Positions 16,387 to 25,721 of a stretch of DNA of 64,000 nt are shown here, piece by piece. Each line of letters opens with the position of its first letter. Position 1 is the first letter of the stretch. The notes below the pieces were generated by a model, which did no database searches, had not been told where the DNA came from, and saw only the letters and a list, made by a program, of their open reading frames with translations. The stretch comes from Bordetella petrii (GTDB lineage Bacteria > Pseudomonadota > Gammaproteobacteria > Burkholderiales > Burkholderiaceae_B), in assembly GCF_017356245.1 (NCBI RefSeq), contig NZ_JAFMZZ010000001.1:2149490-2213489 (forward strand), in the 5' to 3' direction. The translations under genes were made by a program, and so were the position numbers.

Positions 16387-17055
16387 TTGCGCAGGCAGTT
16401 TTCCTTCGGCCGTCTGGGCCGCCGGCTGGGCGGCGTGCTGGGCGTGGCGCTGGCCGCCGCGCTGGTGCACTGGTTCCAGGGCAGCCGCAACGAGCCGCCG
16501 GCCCAGGCCCCGGCTTCGGCCCCGGCCCGGCAGCCATCCCAGCCGGCGGCCACGGCCGATTCCCCCCGCGCCGGCCAGGCCGTGCCGCCGGGCCGCTATA
16601 CCCTGACGGGCACGGTTACCAAAGTGGCCGATGGCGACACGGTCACCCTGCGGGTGGGCGGCAGGCAGCACCGCGTCCGCCTGGACAGCATCGATGCGCC
16701 GGAAGCGGGGCACAGCGCGCAGGAGCCCGGCCAGCCCTATGCCGACGCATCGCGGCGGCACCTGGAACAACTGGTCGGCGGCAAGACACTGACCGCGCAA
16801 TGCTATGAGCAAGATCAATTCGAACGCGATGTGTGCGCGCTGATGCTGCCCGACGGCAATTCGGCCAACCGGGCCCAGGTGGCCGCGGGCTATGCCTGGG
16901 CCTATACCGCGCGGCGCGGCGACTACCTGAACGACGCGGCCATGCGCGGCCTGCAGCAGCAGGCCCGCCAGGCCCGCAGCGGCCTGTGGGGGCAGGGCGG
17001 CGCCACCGAGCCCTGGAAATGGCGTTACGAGTGCTGGCGGAACCAGCGCTGCTAG
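16387..17055 (+). CDS. Membrane-anchored thermonuclease (SNase-like) family protein
   Basis: A 222-residue protein starting at TTG 16387. It has a basic N-terminus and one hydrophobic helix (about 13-30), an Ala/Pro-rich linker (35-65), then a staphylococcal-nuclease-like OB fold (about 70-222). The core DGDTVTLRVGG, HRVRLDSIDAPE and the later FERDVCAL segment cover the metal-binding Asp and the catalytic Arg/Glu positions of the family. It would cut nucleic acids with Ca2+ in the periplasm or at the membrane. C-terminal YECWRNQRC has paired cysteines that could form a disulfide. It precedes the ABC operon by 119 bases; no functional link is evident. Confidence 0.82.
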   Translation: MRRQFSFGRLGRRLGGVLGVALAAALVHWFQGSRNEPPAQAPASAPARQPSQPAATADSPRAGQAVPPGRYTLTGTVTKVADGDTVTLRVGGRQHRVRLDSIDAPEAGHSAQEPGQPYADASRRHLEQLVGGKTLTAQCYEQDQFERDVCALMLPDGNSANRAQVAAGYAWAYTARRGDYLNDAAMRGLQQQARQARSGLWGQGGATEPWKWRYECWRNQRC

Positions 17056-17174
17056 CCCCCGGTCCAAGATGAAAACCCCGGCCCGGTTCAGGGCGGCCCG
17101 GCTGGGGTGCGCGGGCAGCCTTTGCTATGCTGTGCGCCGGGCTCGATGCGGGATAACTATACGGAAACGGCTTT

Positions 17175-19421
17175 ATGGGTGCATGGCTGCGGATCTCGAT
17201 GGCGGCGCTGGTGTCGGCGCTGGCGCTGGCCGGTTGCAGCCGCGACCCCATCAATAGTCCCTACGAAACCGGGGCCCTGGCCGAAAACACGCTTTACACG
17301 GCTTTCGTCAAGCGTTCGCCCAAGTACCTGGACCCGGCCCGCTCGTATTCCACCGACGAAACCCCGTACACCTACAACATCTACGAACCGCTGTACGGGT
17401 ACCAGTACCTGAAGCGGCCGTACGAACTGATTCCGCGCGCCGCCGCGGCCATCGCGCCGCCGCGCTATTACGACGCGCAGGGCAATGCGCTGCCGCCCGA
17501 TGCGCCCGGCCAGCAGGTGGCCGAAAGCGTTTACGACATTCCCATCCGGCCCGGCATTCTGTTCCAGCCGCATCCGGCCTTCGCGCGCGAGGCCGATGGC
17601 CGCTACAGCTATTTTCCGCTGCAGCCCGGCGAGCTCGACGACAAGTTCTATGTGCCCGATTTTCCCAAGACCGGCACGCGCGAGCTCACCGCCGACGACT
17701 ACGTCTACGCCTTTCGCCGCCTGGCCAGCCCGCGCGTGGCTTCGCCCATTTATTCGGTCATGGCCGACTACGTGCTGGGCATGCAAGACTACGGCAAGCG
17801 CCTGCGGGCGCGCGACGCCGAACTGCGGCGCGGCCTGCCGCCCGGCCAGCGCGACCTGCCCTGGCTCGACCTGCGCGAAGGCGACGGCTTCGACGGCGTG
17901 CAGGCGCTCGACCCGCACACCCTGCGCATCCGCATCAAGGGCAAGTATCCGCAGTTCAAGTATTGGCTGGCCATGACCTTCACCGCGCCCATTCCCTGGG
18001 AAGCGGACCGCTTCTACAGCCAGCCGGGCATGGCCGAGCACGATTTGTCGCTGAATACCTGGCCGGTGGGCACCGGCCCCTATCTGCTGGCCGAATCGGT
18101 GCAGAACCGCCGGCACGTGCTGGCCCGCAACCCGAACTTCCGCGGCGAGCCCTATCCCTGCGAAGGCGAGCCGGCCGACCGCGCCGCCGGCCTGCTTGAA
18201 GATTGCGGCAAGCCCACGCCGTTCGTCGACCGCGTGGTGTTCAGCGTCGAGAAAGAAGCCGTGCCCCTGACCGGCAAGTTCATGCAGGGCTACTACGACA
18301 TGCCCCAGGTCGAGCGCGGCGAGTACGGCGTGGCCATGCTGGTGGCGGCCAGCGATTCGCCCGACAAGGCCCGGCGCTATCGCGACCACGGCATCCAGCT
18401 GCCCACCGCCATCGAAACCTCGAGCTGGTACATGGGTTTCAACTGGCTCGATCCGGTGGTCGGGCGCGGCGACACGCCCGAGCAGCAAGAAAAAAACCGC
18501 AAGCTGCGCCAGGCCATCAGCATTGCTTTCAACTGGGAAGAATACGTGGCCGTATTCGAGAACAGCCAGGCCATGGTGGCGTACGGCCCGGTGCCGCCTG
18601 GCGTGCTGGGCTACCGCGAACCGCCCGAGGGCATCAACCCGGTGGTGTACGACCTGGTCGACGGCAAGCCCCGCCGCAAGCCGCTGGACGCGGCGCGCCA
18701 GTTGCTGGCCGAAGCCGGTTACCCCGACGGGCGCAACGCCGAAACCGGCGCGCCCCTGGTGCTGTACTACGACGCCATGACCGGCGGCGGCTCGAACCCG
18801 CAGTTCGACTGGATGCGCCGCCAGCTGGCCAAGATCGGCATCCAGATGGACGTGCGCTCCACCGACTACAGCCGCTTCCAGGACAAGATGCAGCGCGGCA
18901 CCGCGCAGATTTTCTTCTGGGGCTGGGTGGCCGACTACCCCGATGCCGAGAACTTCCTGTTCTTGCTGTACGGGCCCAACGGCAAGGCCAGGCATGGCGG
19001 CGAAAACGCCGCCAACTATGCCAACCCCGAATACGACCGGCTGTTCGAGCAAATGAAATACCTGGACGACGGCCCCGAGAAAGAGGCGGTCATCGCCCGC
19101 ATGGTGGCCATCGTGCAGCGCGACGCGCCCTGGATGTTCGGCTTCTTTCCCATGTCGGGCGGGGCCTACCAGCAGTGGGTGGGCAATGCCAAGCCCACGC
19201 AGATGGTGCGCAACACCCTGCAGTACGTGAAAATCGACCCCGCGCTGCGGGTGCGCAAGGTGCACGAATGGAACACGCCGCGCTGGTGGCCGCTGGCGCT
19301 GCTGGCCATCGTGCTGGCGCTGGCGATCTGGCCGTCGTATGTGACGCTGAAGCGGCGTGAACGGCAAACCGCCTTCGGCGCCAGCGCCCGGCCCGCCCCT
19401 TCCAAGGAGCACCAGCCATGA
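17175..19421 (+). CDS. ABC transporter solute-binding lipoprotein (SBP_bac_5 family) with C-terminal membrane anchor
   Basis: A 748-residue binding protein of the oligopeptide type. The signal peptide ends in lipobox LAGC (Cys21). The family pattern LDPARSYSTDETPYTYNIYEPLYG is visible early in the mature protein, along with SLNTWPVGTGPY, RQAISIAFNWEEY and DVRSTDYSRFQDKM. It is longer than typical OppA/DppA proteins (about 530-600). The extreme C-terminus has a hydrophobic span (about 703-724, WWPLALLAIVLALAIWPSY) followed by basic residues, which a soluble binding protein should not have. The stop overlaps the first permease start by four bases. It delivers an unknown peptide-like ligand to the downstream permeases. 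Confidence 0.85.
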   Translation: MGAWLRISMAALVSALALAGCSRDPINSPYETGALAENTLYTAFVKRSPKYLDPARSYSTDETPYTYNIYEPLYGYQYLKRPYELIPRAAAAIAPPRYYDAQGNALPPDAPGQQVAESVYDIPIRPGILFQPHPAFAREADGRYSYFPLQPGELDDKFYVPDFPKTGTRELTADDYVYAFRRLASPRVASPIYSVMADYVLGMQDYGKRLRARDAELRRGLPPGQRDLPWLDLREGDGFDGVQALDPHTLRIRIKGKYPQFKYWLAMTFTAPIPWEADRFYSQPGMAEHDLSLNTWPVGTGPYLLAESVQNRRHVLARNPNFRGEPYPCEGEPADRAAGLLEDCGKPTPFVDRVVFSVEKEAVPLTGKFMQGYYDMPQVERGEYGVAMLVAASDSPDKARRYRDHGIQLPTAIETSSWYMGFNWLDPVVGRGDTPEQQEKNRKLRQAISIAFNWEEYVAVFENSQAMVAYGPVPPGVLGYREPPEGINPVVYDLVDGKPRRKPLDAARQLLAEAGYPDGRNAETGAPLVLYYDAMTGGGSNPQFDWMRRQLAKIGIQMDVRSTDYSRFQDKMQRGTAQIFFWGWVADYPDAENFLFLLYGPNGKARHGGENAANYANPEYDRLFEQMKYLDDGPEKEAVIARMVAIVQRDAPWMFGFFPMSGGAYQQWVGNAKPTQMVRNTLQYVKIDPALRVRKVHEWNTPRWWPLALLAIVLALAIWPSYVTLKRRERQTAFGASARPAPSKEHQP

Positions 19422-20395
19422 TCGGCTACGTCATCCGCCGCCTGCTGTACGGGGTGCTGATCCTGATCGGCGTGAACCTGTTCACGTTCATCCTGTTCTT
19501 TGCCGTGAACACGCCCGACGACATGGCGCGCCTGGCCATCGGCGGGCAGCGCGTCAGCCAGGAAGCCATCGAACGCTGGAAAACCGAACACGGCTACGAC
19601 AAGCCCCTGTTCGTGAACACCCAGGCGCAGGGCACGCAGCGGCTGACCGACACGGTGTTCTACCAGCGCTCGGTGCCGCTGCTGGCGCTGGAATTCGGCG
19701 CCTCGGACGCGGGGCGCGACATCGGCCGCGAGATCCGCATGCGCATGGGCCCCAGCCTGGCGCTGGCCATCCCCACCTTCTTCCTGGGCTTGTTCGCCAG
19801 CGTGGTGTTCTCGCTGCTGCTGGTGTACTTCCGGGCCACCCGGCTGGATTTCTGGGGCGTGGTGCTGTGCGTGGTATTGCTGTCGATATCCAGCCTGTTC
19901 TACATCATTGCCGGCCAGTGGCTGTTTTCGAAAGTGCTGCGGCTAGTGCCGTATTCGGGGTTTGCCGGCGGGCTGGACGCCATCAAGTTCCTGGCCCTGC
20001 CGGTGCTGGTGGCGATCGTGTCGCGCCTGGGCCCCGAGGCGCGCTTTTACCGGGCGCTGTTCCTGGAAGAAGTCGGCAAAGACTACGTGCGCACCGCGCG
20101 CGCCAAAGGCCTGGCCGAACGCGTGGTGCTGCTGCGCCACGTGCTGCGCAACGCCATGCTGCCCATCCTGACCGGCACGGTGTCGGCCTTGCCGCTGCTG
20201 TTCATGGGCAGCCTGATCGCCGAATCGTTCTTCGGCATTCCGGGGCTGGGCAGCTACACCATCGACGCCATCAACGCGCAGGATTTCTCCATCGTGCGGG
20301 CCATGGTGTTCCTGGGCTCGGCCCTGTATATCGTGGGCCTGATCCTGGCCGATATTTCATACACGCTGGCTGACCCCCGCGTGCGCTTCGAGTGA
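19418..20395 (+). CDS. ABC transporter permease (DppB/OppB type)
   Basis: A 325-residue inner-membrane permease. The N-terminal helix MIGYVIRRLLYGVLILIGVN is the classic DppB/OppB start. The cytoplasmic coupling segment reads EEVGKDYVRTARAKGLAERVV, matching the EAA loop that contacts the ATPase. About six membrane spans are visible, with an extended periplasmic region after the first helix. It begins with ATG inside the binding-protein stop (ATGA) and its stop overlaps the next gene, so the operon is translationally coupled. The substrate follows the binding protein and is unknown. Confidence 0.88.
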   Translation: MIGYVIRRLLYGVLILIGVNLFTFILFFAVNTPDDMARLAIGGQRVSQEAIERWKTEHGYDKPLFVNTQAQGTQRLTDTVFYQRSVPLLALEFGASDAGRDIGREIRMRMGPSLALAIPTFFLGLFASVVFSLLLVYFRATRLDFWGVVLCVVLLSISSLFYIIAGQWLFSKVLRLVPYSGFAGGLDAIKFLALPVLVAIVSRLGPEARFYRALFLEEVGKDYVRTARAKGLAERVVLLRHVLRNAMLPILTGTVSALPLLFMGSLIAESFFGIPGLGSYTIDAINAQDFSIVRAMVFLGSALYIVGLILADISYTLADPRVRFE

Positions 20396-21876
20396 CCGCC
20401 ATGCCCAAGTTCGTGTTCCTGTGGACGGATGTCGCGCTGTTCCTGATGGTGGCCGGCGCGCTGGGATACCTGTGGCGCGTGCGCCGCAGCCGCACGCTGC
20501 GCGCCACCTGGACGCAGGTGGGCCGCGATGCGCCGGCCATGTGCTCGGCGGTGGTGCTGGCCGCGTTCGTGGTGGTGGGGCTGCTGGACTCGGTCCATTA
20601 CCGGCCGCAGCTGCCGCCCGTGCCCGGCACGCCGGCCGGCGCGCCGCCCATCTACGCCCCGGCGGTGCAGTCGGCGCTGGACGGGCTGCTGGCGGGCACC
20701 GTGCTGGCCCGCCCCGAAAAAACCTATTCCGCGCCGCTGGCCGCGCGCCAGTTCACCAAAGAAACCGAACTCATCGACGGCCATCCGGTGCGCGATTTTC
20801 CGCGCCTGCGCAGCGGCGGCGCGCACCTGGACGACCCCGAAACCCAGCTGGCGGGCGACGTGCTGCGGCGCCTGGCCTGGGGCCTGGCCGGCGGCGTGGC
20901 GGCCGCGCTGGCAGGCGGCGCGCTGCTGTGCGCCGCGCTGGCGCGCGCCCGCGGCGGATGGCGGCGAGCCGCGTCGGATATCGCGCGGGCGCGTACCGAC
21001 GCGCCCTGGCGCGCCGTGTGGATCACCTACGCGCTGCTGTGCGTGGTGGTGGGGGCGGTGGCCGGCCTGGCCAGCGGCTACCATGTGTTCGGCACCGACC
21101 GCACCGGCAACGACGTGCTCTGGCAGGCCCTGAAAAGCGTGCGCACGGCCCTGGTCATCGGCAGCCTGACTTCGCTGGCCATGCTGCCACCGGCCATCGG
21201 CTTCGGCATCGCGGCCGGCTATTTCAAGGGCAAGATCGACGATGCCATCCAGTACCTGTACACCACGCTGACCTCCATTCCGGGCGTGCTGCTGGTGGCG
21301 GCTTGCGCGCTGATGATGCAGGTGTACATCGACAGCCACCCCGACCTGTTCGACACTTCCGCGGCGCGCGCCGACTTGCGGCTGTTCCTGCTGTGCATGA
21401 TTCTGGGCCTGACCGGCTGGTCGGGCCTGTGCCGGCTGCTGCGCGCCGAAACGCTCAAGCTGCGCGAGCAAGAGTACGTGCAGGCCGCGCGCGCCTTCGG
21501 CGTGTCGCACTGGCGCATCATGCGCCGCCACTTGCTGCCCAACGTGATGCATATCGTGCTGATCACCGCCGTGCTGGAATTTTCCGGGCTGGTGCTCTAC
21601 GAGGCCGTGCTGTCCTACCTGGGCATCGGGGTCGATCCCAGCATGAATTCGTTCGGCTCCATGATCGACCGCGCGCGCGTCGAGATGTCGCGCGATCCGA
21701 TGGTGTGGTGGAACCTGCTGACCGCGTTCGTGTTCATGCTGGCGCTGGTGCTGGCGGCCAATCTGTTCGCCGACGCGGTGCGCGAGGCCTTCGACCCGCG
21801 CGCGCGCCGCTACCGGCCCGGCCGGCCGGGCGGCAACACGGCGCCTGCCGCCGCCGAAACCGGAGCGCCGCGATGA
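20392..21876 (+). CDS. ABC transporter permease (DppC/OppC type), enlarged
   Basis: A 494-residue permease, much longer than the 280-330 residues usual for DppC-like proteins. The extra 170 or so residues form an N-terminal region with several membrane spans and a periplasmic stretch with a short FTKETELIDG motif. The canonical part starts near residue 225 (YHVFGTDRTGNDVLWQALKS) and holds the EAA loop EQEYVQAARAFGVSHWRIM. GTG 20392 overlaps the previous stop (GTGA); ATG 20401 is an equally possible start. The stop overlaps the ATPase start by four bases. It pairs with the upstream permease to form the transmembrane channel. Confidence 0.86.
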   Translation: MTAMPKFVFLWTDVALFLMVAGALGYLWRVRRSRTLRATWTQVGRDAPAMCSAVVLAAFVVVGLLDSVHYRPQLPPVPGTPAGAPPIYAPAVQSALDGLLAGTVLARPEKTYSAPLAARQFTKETELIDGHPVRDFPRLRSGGAHLDDPETQLAGDVLRRLAWGLAGGVAAALAGGALLCAALARARGGWRRAASDIARARTDAPWRAVWITYALLCVVVGAVAGLASGYHVFGTDRTGNDVLWQALKSVRTALVIGSLTSLAMLPPAIGFGIAAGYFKGKIDDAIQYLYTTLTSIPGVLLVAACALMMQVYIDSHPDLFDTSAARADLRLFLLCMILGLTGWSGLCRLLRAETLKLREQEYVQAARAFGVSHWRIMRRHLLPNVMHIVLITAVLEFSGLVLYEAVLSYLGIGVDPSMNSFGSMIDRARVEMSRDPMVWWNLLTAFVFMLALVLAANLFADAVREAFDPRARRYRPGRPGGNTAPAAAETGAPR

Positions 21877-23546
21877 GCCATTCCAGTCATGCCCTGCTGG
21901 CGGTAGACGGCCTGGACGTGGACATCGCGGGCGACGCCGGCCTGACGCATGCGGTCAAGCGCCTGCAGCTGGCCATCGAGCGCGGCGAAACCTTTGCGCT
22001 GGTGGGCGAATCGGGCTGCGGCAAAAGCATCACGGCCCTGGCGCTGCTGCGCCTGCTGCCCGATGCCGGCCGCATCGTAAAAGGGCAGATCGCGCTGGAC
22101 GGCCAGGACCTGAACCAGCTGCCCGAAAGCGCCATGCGCGGCGTGCGCGGCGGGCGCATCGGCATCATCTTCCAGGAACCTTCCACCAGCCTCAACCCGG
22201 TGATGAGGGTGGGCGACCAGATCCTGGAAACCCTGGTGGCGCATACGCCGCTGCGCGGCGCCGCCGCCCGCGCCCGCGCCGTCGAATGGCTGCGCCGCGT
22301 GGGCATTCCCGAGCCCGAGCGCCGCATCGACGACTACCCGTTCCAGTTTTCGGGCGGGCAGAAGCAGCGGGTGATGATCGCCATCGCATTGGCGGCCGAG
22401 CCCGCGCTGCTGATCGCCGACGAGCCCACCACCGCGCTGGATGTCACGGTGCAGGCGCAGGTGCTGGACCTGCTGGCCGATATCCAGCGCGAAATGGGCA
22501 TGGCCATCCTGCTGATCACCCATGACCTGGCGGTGGTGCGCAATGTGGCCAGGCACGTGGCCCTGATGCGCGGCGGCGAAATCGTCGAAAGCGCGCCTGC
22601 CCAGGTTTTTTTCGAGGCGCCGCGCCACCCTTACGCGCGCCAGTTGTTCGACGCGATTCCCACCTACCAGAAACGCGGCCGGCCCCTGGCCGGCGGCGCT
22701 TCCGGCGCGCCCACGGTTGCGCCGGCGCCGGCCGGCGATATCGTGCTGGACGTGCAAGACCTGCTGGTGCACTACCCGGTGCGCAAGGGGCTGCTGCGGC
22801 GCATCGATTCGTGGGTGCGCGCCGTCAATGGCGTCACCTTCTCATTGCGCGCCGGCGAAACCCTGGCCCTGCTGGGCGAATCGGGCTGCGGCAAGACCAC
22901 CACCGGCAAGGCCCTGCTGCGGCTGGTGGAAGGCGCCAGGGTGCGGGGCCGCGCGCTGCTGCGCGGGCGCGACCTGCTGCGCGCCGGCCGCCGCGAATTG
23001 CGCAGCCTGCGACAGGACATCCAGATCGTGTTCCAGGACCCGTATGCGTCGCTGAATCCGCGCATGCGCGTGGGCGACATCCTGGACGAGGGCATTGCCT
23101 CGCTGCGGCCCGAGCTTGACGAAGCCGCCCGCGGCGAGCGCACCCGCTACCTGCTGCAGCGCGTGGGGCTGCCGGCCGATACCGCCAGCCGCTATCCGCA
23201 CGAATTTTCCGGCGGCCAGCGCCAGCGCATCGCGATCGCGCGGGCCCTGGCGGTAGAGCCGAAAGTGCTGATCTGCGACGAGCCCACGTCGGCGCTGGAC
23301 GTATCGGTGCAGGCGCAGATACTGGATCTGCTGCGCGAATTGCAGGCCGAGCTGGGTATCGCCTATTTGTTCATCACGCACAATTTCGGCGTGGTGGAAT
23401 ACCTGGCCGATCGCATCGCCATCATGCACGAAGGGCGCATCGTCGAAGAAGGCAGCGCCGATGCGGTACTGCATGCGCCGCGGCACGAGATGACCCGCCG
23501 CCTGCTGGCGGCGGTCCCTCGGTTGGCGTTCGGGCCGGCGCGCTAA
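21873..23546 (+). CDS. ABC transporter double ATPase (DppD-DppF fusion type)
   Basis: A 557-residue protein with two complete ABC domains in one chain. Domain 1 (about 1-265) has Walker A GESGCGKS, signature FSGGQKQR and Walker [13 protein letters not shown]. Domain 2 (about 290-557) has [16 protein letters not shown] and [11 protein letters not shown], with HDLAVV and HNFGVV switch histidines. Both sites look catalytically intact. The fused form resembles YejF or GsiA, which energise peptide, microcin C or glutathione import. ATG 21873 lies in the preceding stop (ATGA). With the binding protein and two permeases this completes a four-gene importer; the ligand is not predictable. Confidence 0.92.
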   Translation: MSHSSHALLAVDGLDVDIAGDAGLTHAVKRLQLAIERGETFALVGESGCGKSITALALLRLLPDAGRIVKGQIALDGQDLNQLPESAMRGVRGGRIGIIFQEPSTSLNPVMRVGDQILETLVAHTPLRGAAARARAVEWLRRVGIPEPERRIDDYPFQFSGGQKQRVMIAIALAAEPALLIADEPTTALDVTVQAQVLDLLADIQREMGMAILLITHDLAVVRNVARHVALMRGGEIVESAPAQVFFEAPRHPYARQLFDAIPTYQKRGRPLAGGASGAPTVAPAPAGDIVLDVQDLLVHYPVRKGLLRRIDSWVRAVNGVTFSLRAGETLALLGESGCGKTTTGKALLRLVEGARVRGRALLRGRDLLRAGRRELRSLRQDIQIVFQDPYASLNPRMRVGDILDEGIASLRPELDEAARGERTRYLLQRVGLPADTASRYPHEFSGGQRQRIAIARALAVEPKVLICDEPTSALDVSVQAQILDLLRELQAELGIAYLFITHNFGVVEYLADRIAIMHEGRIVEEGSADAVLHAPRHEMTRRLLAAVPRLAFGPAR

Positions 23547-23581
23547 GCCGCGTCGGCGGCCGGCTCCGAACCAGGGGCCGT

Positions 23582-24127
23582 TCAGTCGTCCAGCCCGTGC
23601 ACGTGGCGGGTTTCCAGCCATACCCGCGTGTCGTGCCGCAAGGCTTTCAGGCACTGGGCCAGGAAGCTGTGCACCGTTTCCAATTGCGCCGTATCGAAGT
23701 TGCGCGACAGCAGCGCGACTTCGCGGGCGATGGCATGGCGTTCGGCCAGCAGTGCGCGGCACTGCTCGTCGACCGGCCGGATCACGATGATCCGCCGGTC
23801 CAGCGGATGGCGGCCGCGCTCGACATAGCCGGCTGCTTCCAGCCGGTTGATGAGCGCGGTGGCGCCGCCCGGGCTGATGCCCATCAATTGCGCCAGCTGG
23901 CCGGTGGGCAGGGACTCGAATTCGAGCACCAGGTCCAGCGCTTTCAGGTCGGCCAGCGCAATTCCCATCTTTTCGGACAAGGCGGCCTGGCAGGCTGCCG
24001 TGTAGGCGGCGAACTGCCGCCCGAGCATCAATGAGATGTCATCTATCATGCCAGGCCGTGTCTCGTCGCTTTCGGAAACCGATGCGGAAGGGCGGCTAAG
24101 GTGTATCGCAGAATCCAGGTGCAACAT
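23582..24127 (-). CDS. MarR-family transcriptional regulator
   Basis: A 181-residue regulator. The winged helix is visible as LPTGQLAQLMGISPGGATALINRLEAAGYVERGRHPLDRRIIVIR, with the conserved DxR wing (LDRR); this is the MarR pattern. ATG 24127 (MLHLDSAI) follows GGAG about twelve bases upstream; an internal ATG at 24049 (MIDDISLML) would also keep the full domain. It lies 31 bases downstream of the Gly-rich repeat lipoprotein gene on the same strand, so the two may share a transcript. It converges on the ABC operon. MarR proteins often sense small phenolic ligands and repress neighbours; the target here is unknown. Confidence 0.85.
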   Translation of the reverse strand: MLHLDSAIHLSRPSASVSESDETRPGMIDDISLMLGRQFAAYTAACQAALSEKMGIALADLKALDLVLEFESLPTGQLAQLMGISPGGATALINRLEAAGYVERGRHPLDRRIIVIRPVDEQCRALLAERHAIAREVALLSRNFDTAQLETVHSFLAQCLKALRHDTRVWLETRHVHGLDD

Positions 24128-24158
24128 GGGTTCACGCTCCGTTGTCCGCCGATCCGGT

Positions 24159-25721
24159 TTACTTGGCGCCACCGCCCAGGCCGCCCAGGACGCCGCCCAG
24201 GAGACCGCCGAGCAGGCCGCCATTGGCGCCGCCGCTGCCGCCGCTACCCGAACCGCCGCCCGTGTCGCCACCCAGGCCGCCGGTCAGGCCGCTGACCAGA
24301 CCGGTAACCGGAGCCAGCAGGCCGCCCGCGGCATCGCCGCCGGCGCCGCCGCCCAGGCCGCCCGTCAGGCCGCCCACCAGGCTGGTCACCGGAGCCAGCA
24401 GGCCGCCGCCGGCGCCGCCGCTGCCGCCCGTGCCGCCGCCCAGGCCGCCGGTCAGGCCACCCACCAGGCCGGTAATCGGCGAAAGCAGTCCGCCCGCGTC
24501 ACCGCCGGCGCCGCCACCCAGGCCGCCGGTCAGGCCGCCCACCAGATTGGTCACCGGCGCCAGCAGGCCGCCGGTGGCGCCGTCGCCGCCGCCCAGGCCA
24601 CCCAGCAAGCCGGTCACGGGGGCCAGCAGGCCGCCGTCGCCGCCGCCCAGGCCGCCGCCCAGTCCGCCCGTCAGCGACGCCACCGCGGCGGTCGCGCTGC
24701 CCAGCGTGGCGCCCAGCGGATTCGGATTACCCGGCGTGGCATGCAGCACGCCGCCCGCGCTGGCGACCGCGTTGCCCAGGTTGCTGAGCACGCCATCGAG
24801 CGGCGTACCGTCGGGCAGGGTGCCGTCCGCGCCGGCCAGCGTGCTGCCGATCTGGGTCAGCAGGCCGGCCACGGGAGCGCCCACGGTGGCGTCGCCCAGT
24901 TGCTGGGTCACGTCGACGAGCTGGCCGGCAATCGGGCTGACCACGCCGTCCAGGCTCTTGCCCACGCCGCCCAGCGCCGGGTTCAGGCCCAGCGGCAGCA
25001 CGTTGTCGACGGTAGAGCCGACATTGCCCAGGGCCGGTTCGAGAATGGGCTGCGCATCGCCGCCGCCCAGGCCGCCAGTCAGGCCGCCCACCAGGCCGGT
25101 TACCGGATTGAGCAGGCCGCCGTCGCCGGCCAGGCTGCCGGTCAGCGCGCCGACCGCGTTGGTGGCATTGCCCAGCACGGTAGTCAGGGGTTGGGGGTTG
25201 TCCGGGTTGGCGTTGAGCAGGTCGCCCGCGCTGGCGACCGTGTCGCCCAGGCCGCTGACCAGGCCGCCTACGCCGGTGTCCAGCCCGCCGGGCAGGCCGG
25301 TGCCGGCAACGGTGTCGCCCAGGTTGCTGACCGTGCCGCCGACTTGCGTCAGCACGCCGTCAACCGGCGCGCCCAGGCCGGTGGCCGCGCCCACTTGCTG
25401 CGTCAGGCCGGTAACGGTGTCGACCACCGGCGCGAGGGTGGGGTCGAGCGATTTGCCGATGCCGCCCAGCGCGTCGCTCAGCTGCAGCGGCGCCACGTTG
25501 TCGACCGCATCGCCGGTATTGCCCAGCGTGGTCTCGAGCAGGCCCGCCGGCACGGTAGAGGGGTTGTCGCCGCCGCCGCCGGGCAGGCCGGAAGAAGCGT
25601 GCTTGTCGCCGTCGCCGCCGCCCCCGCCGCAAGCGGCAAGCGCGGCTGCCAGCGCAGCCGTGATGGCCGTTCTGGCCAGGACGCGTTGAACGCGACGTAC
25701 GTCGGAAGATTTCGCAGACAT
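24159..25721 (-). CDS. Gly/Leu-rich repeat lipoprotein of unknown function
   Basis: A 520-residue protein with lipobox LAAC (Cys31), followed by a Gly run and an acidic GDGDK. I do not recognise a catalytic domain. Residues about 80-225 and 230-370 look like an internal duplication: both halves contain ALGGxGKSLD, TQQxG, GAPVxGxLTQxG, ASAGxxLxAxPxNPxPL and LTGxLxG. After that come five to six tandem units built on LLAPVTGLVGGLTGGLGGG, then a Gly-rich tail ending GGLGGGAK. Proteins like this are often labelled collagen-like, but a strict Gly-X-Y period is not seen. The gene sits downstream of an orphan TpsB gene and 31 bases upstream of marR. An envelope or surface role is only inferred from the lipobox and repeats. 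Confidence 0.75.
   Translation of the reverse strand: MSAKSSDVRRVQRVLARTAITAALAAALAACGGGGGDGDKHASSGLPGGGGDNPSTVPAGLLETTLGNTGDAVDNVAPLQLSDALGGIGKSLDPTLAPVVDTVTGLTQQVGAATGLGAPVDGVLTQVGGTVSNLGDTVAGTGLPGGLDTGVGGLVSGLGDTVASAGDLLNANPDNPQPLTTVLGNATNAVGALTGSLAGDGGLLNPVTGLVGGLTGGLGGGDAQPILEPALGNVGSTVDNVLPLGLNPALGGVGKSLDGVVSPIAGQLVDVTQQLGDATVGAPVAGLLTQIGSTLAGADGTLPDGTPLDGVLSNLGNAVASAGGVLHATPGNPNPLGATLGSATAAVASLTGGLGGGLGGGDGGLLAPVTGLLGGLGGGDGATGGLLAPVTNLVGGLTGGLGGGAGGDAGGLLSPITGLVGGLTGGLGGGTGGSGGAGGGLLAPVTSLVGGLTGGLGGGAGGDAAGGLLAPVTGLVSGLTGGLGGDTGGGSGSGGSGGANGGLLGGLLGGVLGGLGGGAK
24271..24651. repeat. In-frame tandem repeat array inside the repeat lipoprotein gene
   Basis: The landmark CCCAGG of the repeated unit recurs at 24271, 24352, 24439, 24517, 24592 and 24646, giving spacings of 81, 87, 78, 75 and 54 bases. 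All are multiples of three, so the units add or remove 18-29 residues without a frameshift. A related but isolated unit occurs near 25066-25140. Such arrays are prone to copy-number change. Confidence 0.75.

Noticed and set aside
24159..25721. The repeat lipoprotein as the TpsA partner of the adjacent TpsB-like protein
   Set aside because: It has a lipobox and lacks the N-terminal TPS secretion domain and filamentous beta-helix repeats, so it is not a classical substrate.
24159..25721. Collagen-like triple-helix protein
   Set aside because: Gly is abundant but not at every third residue; the repeat period is 18-29 residues with Leu/Val/Thr motifs.
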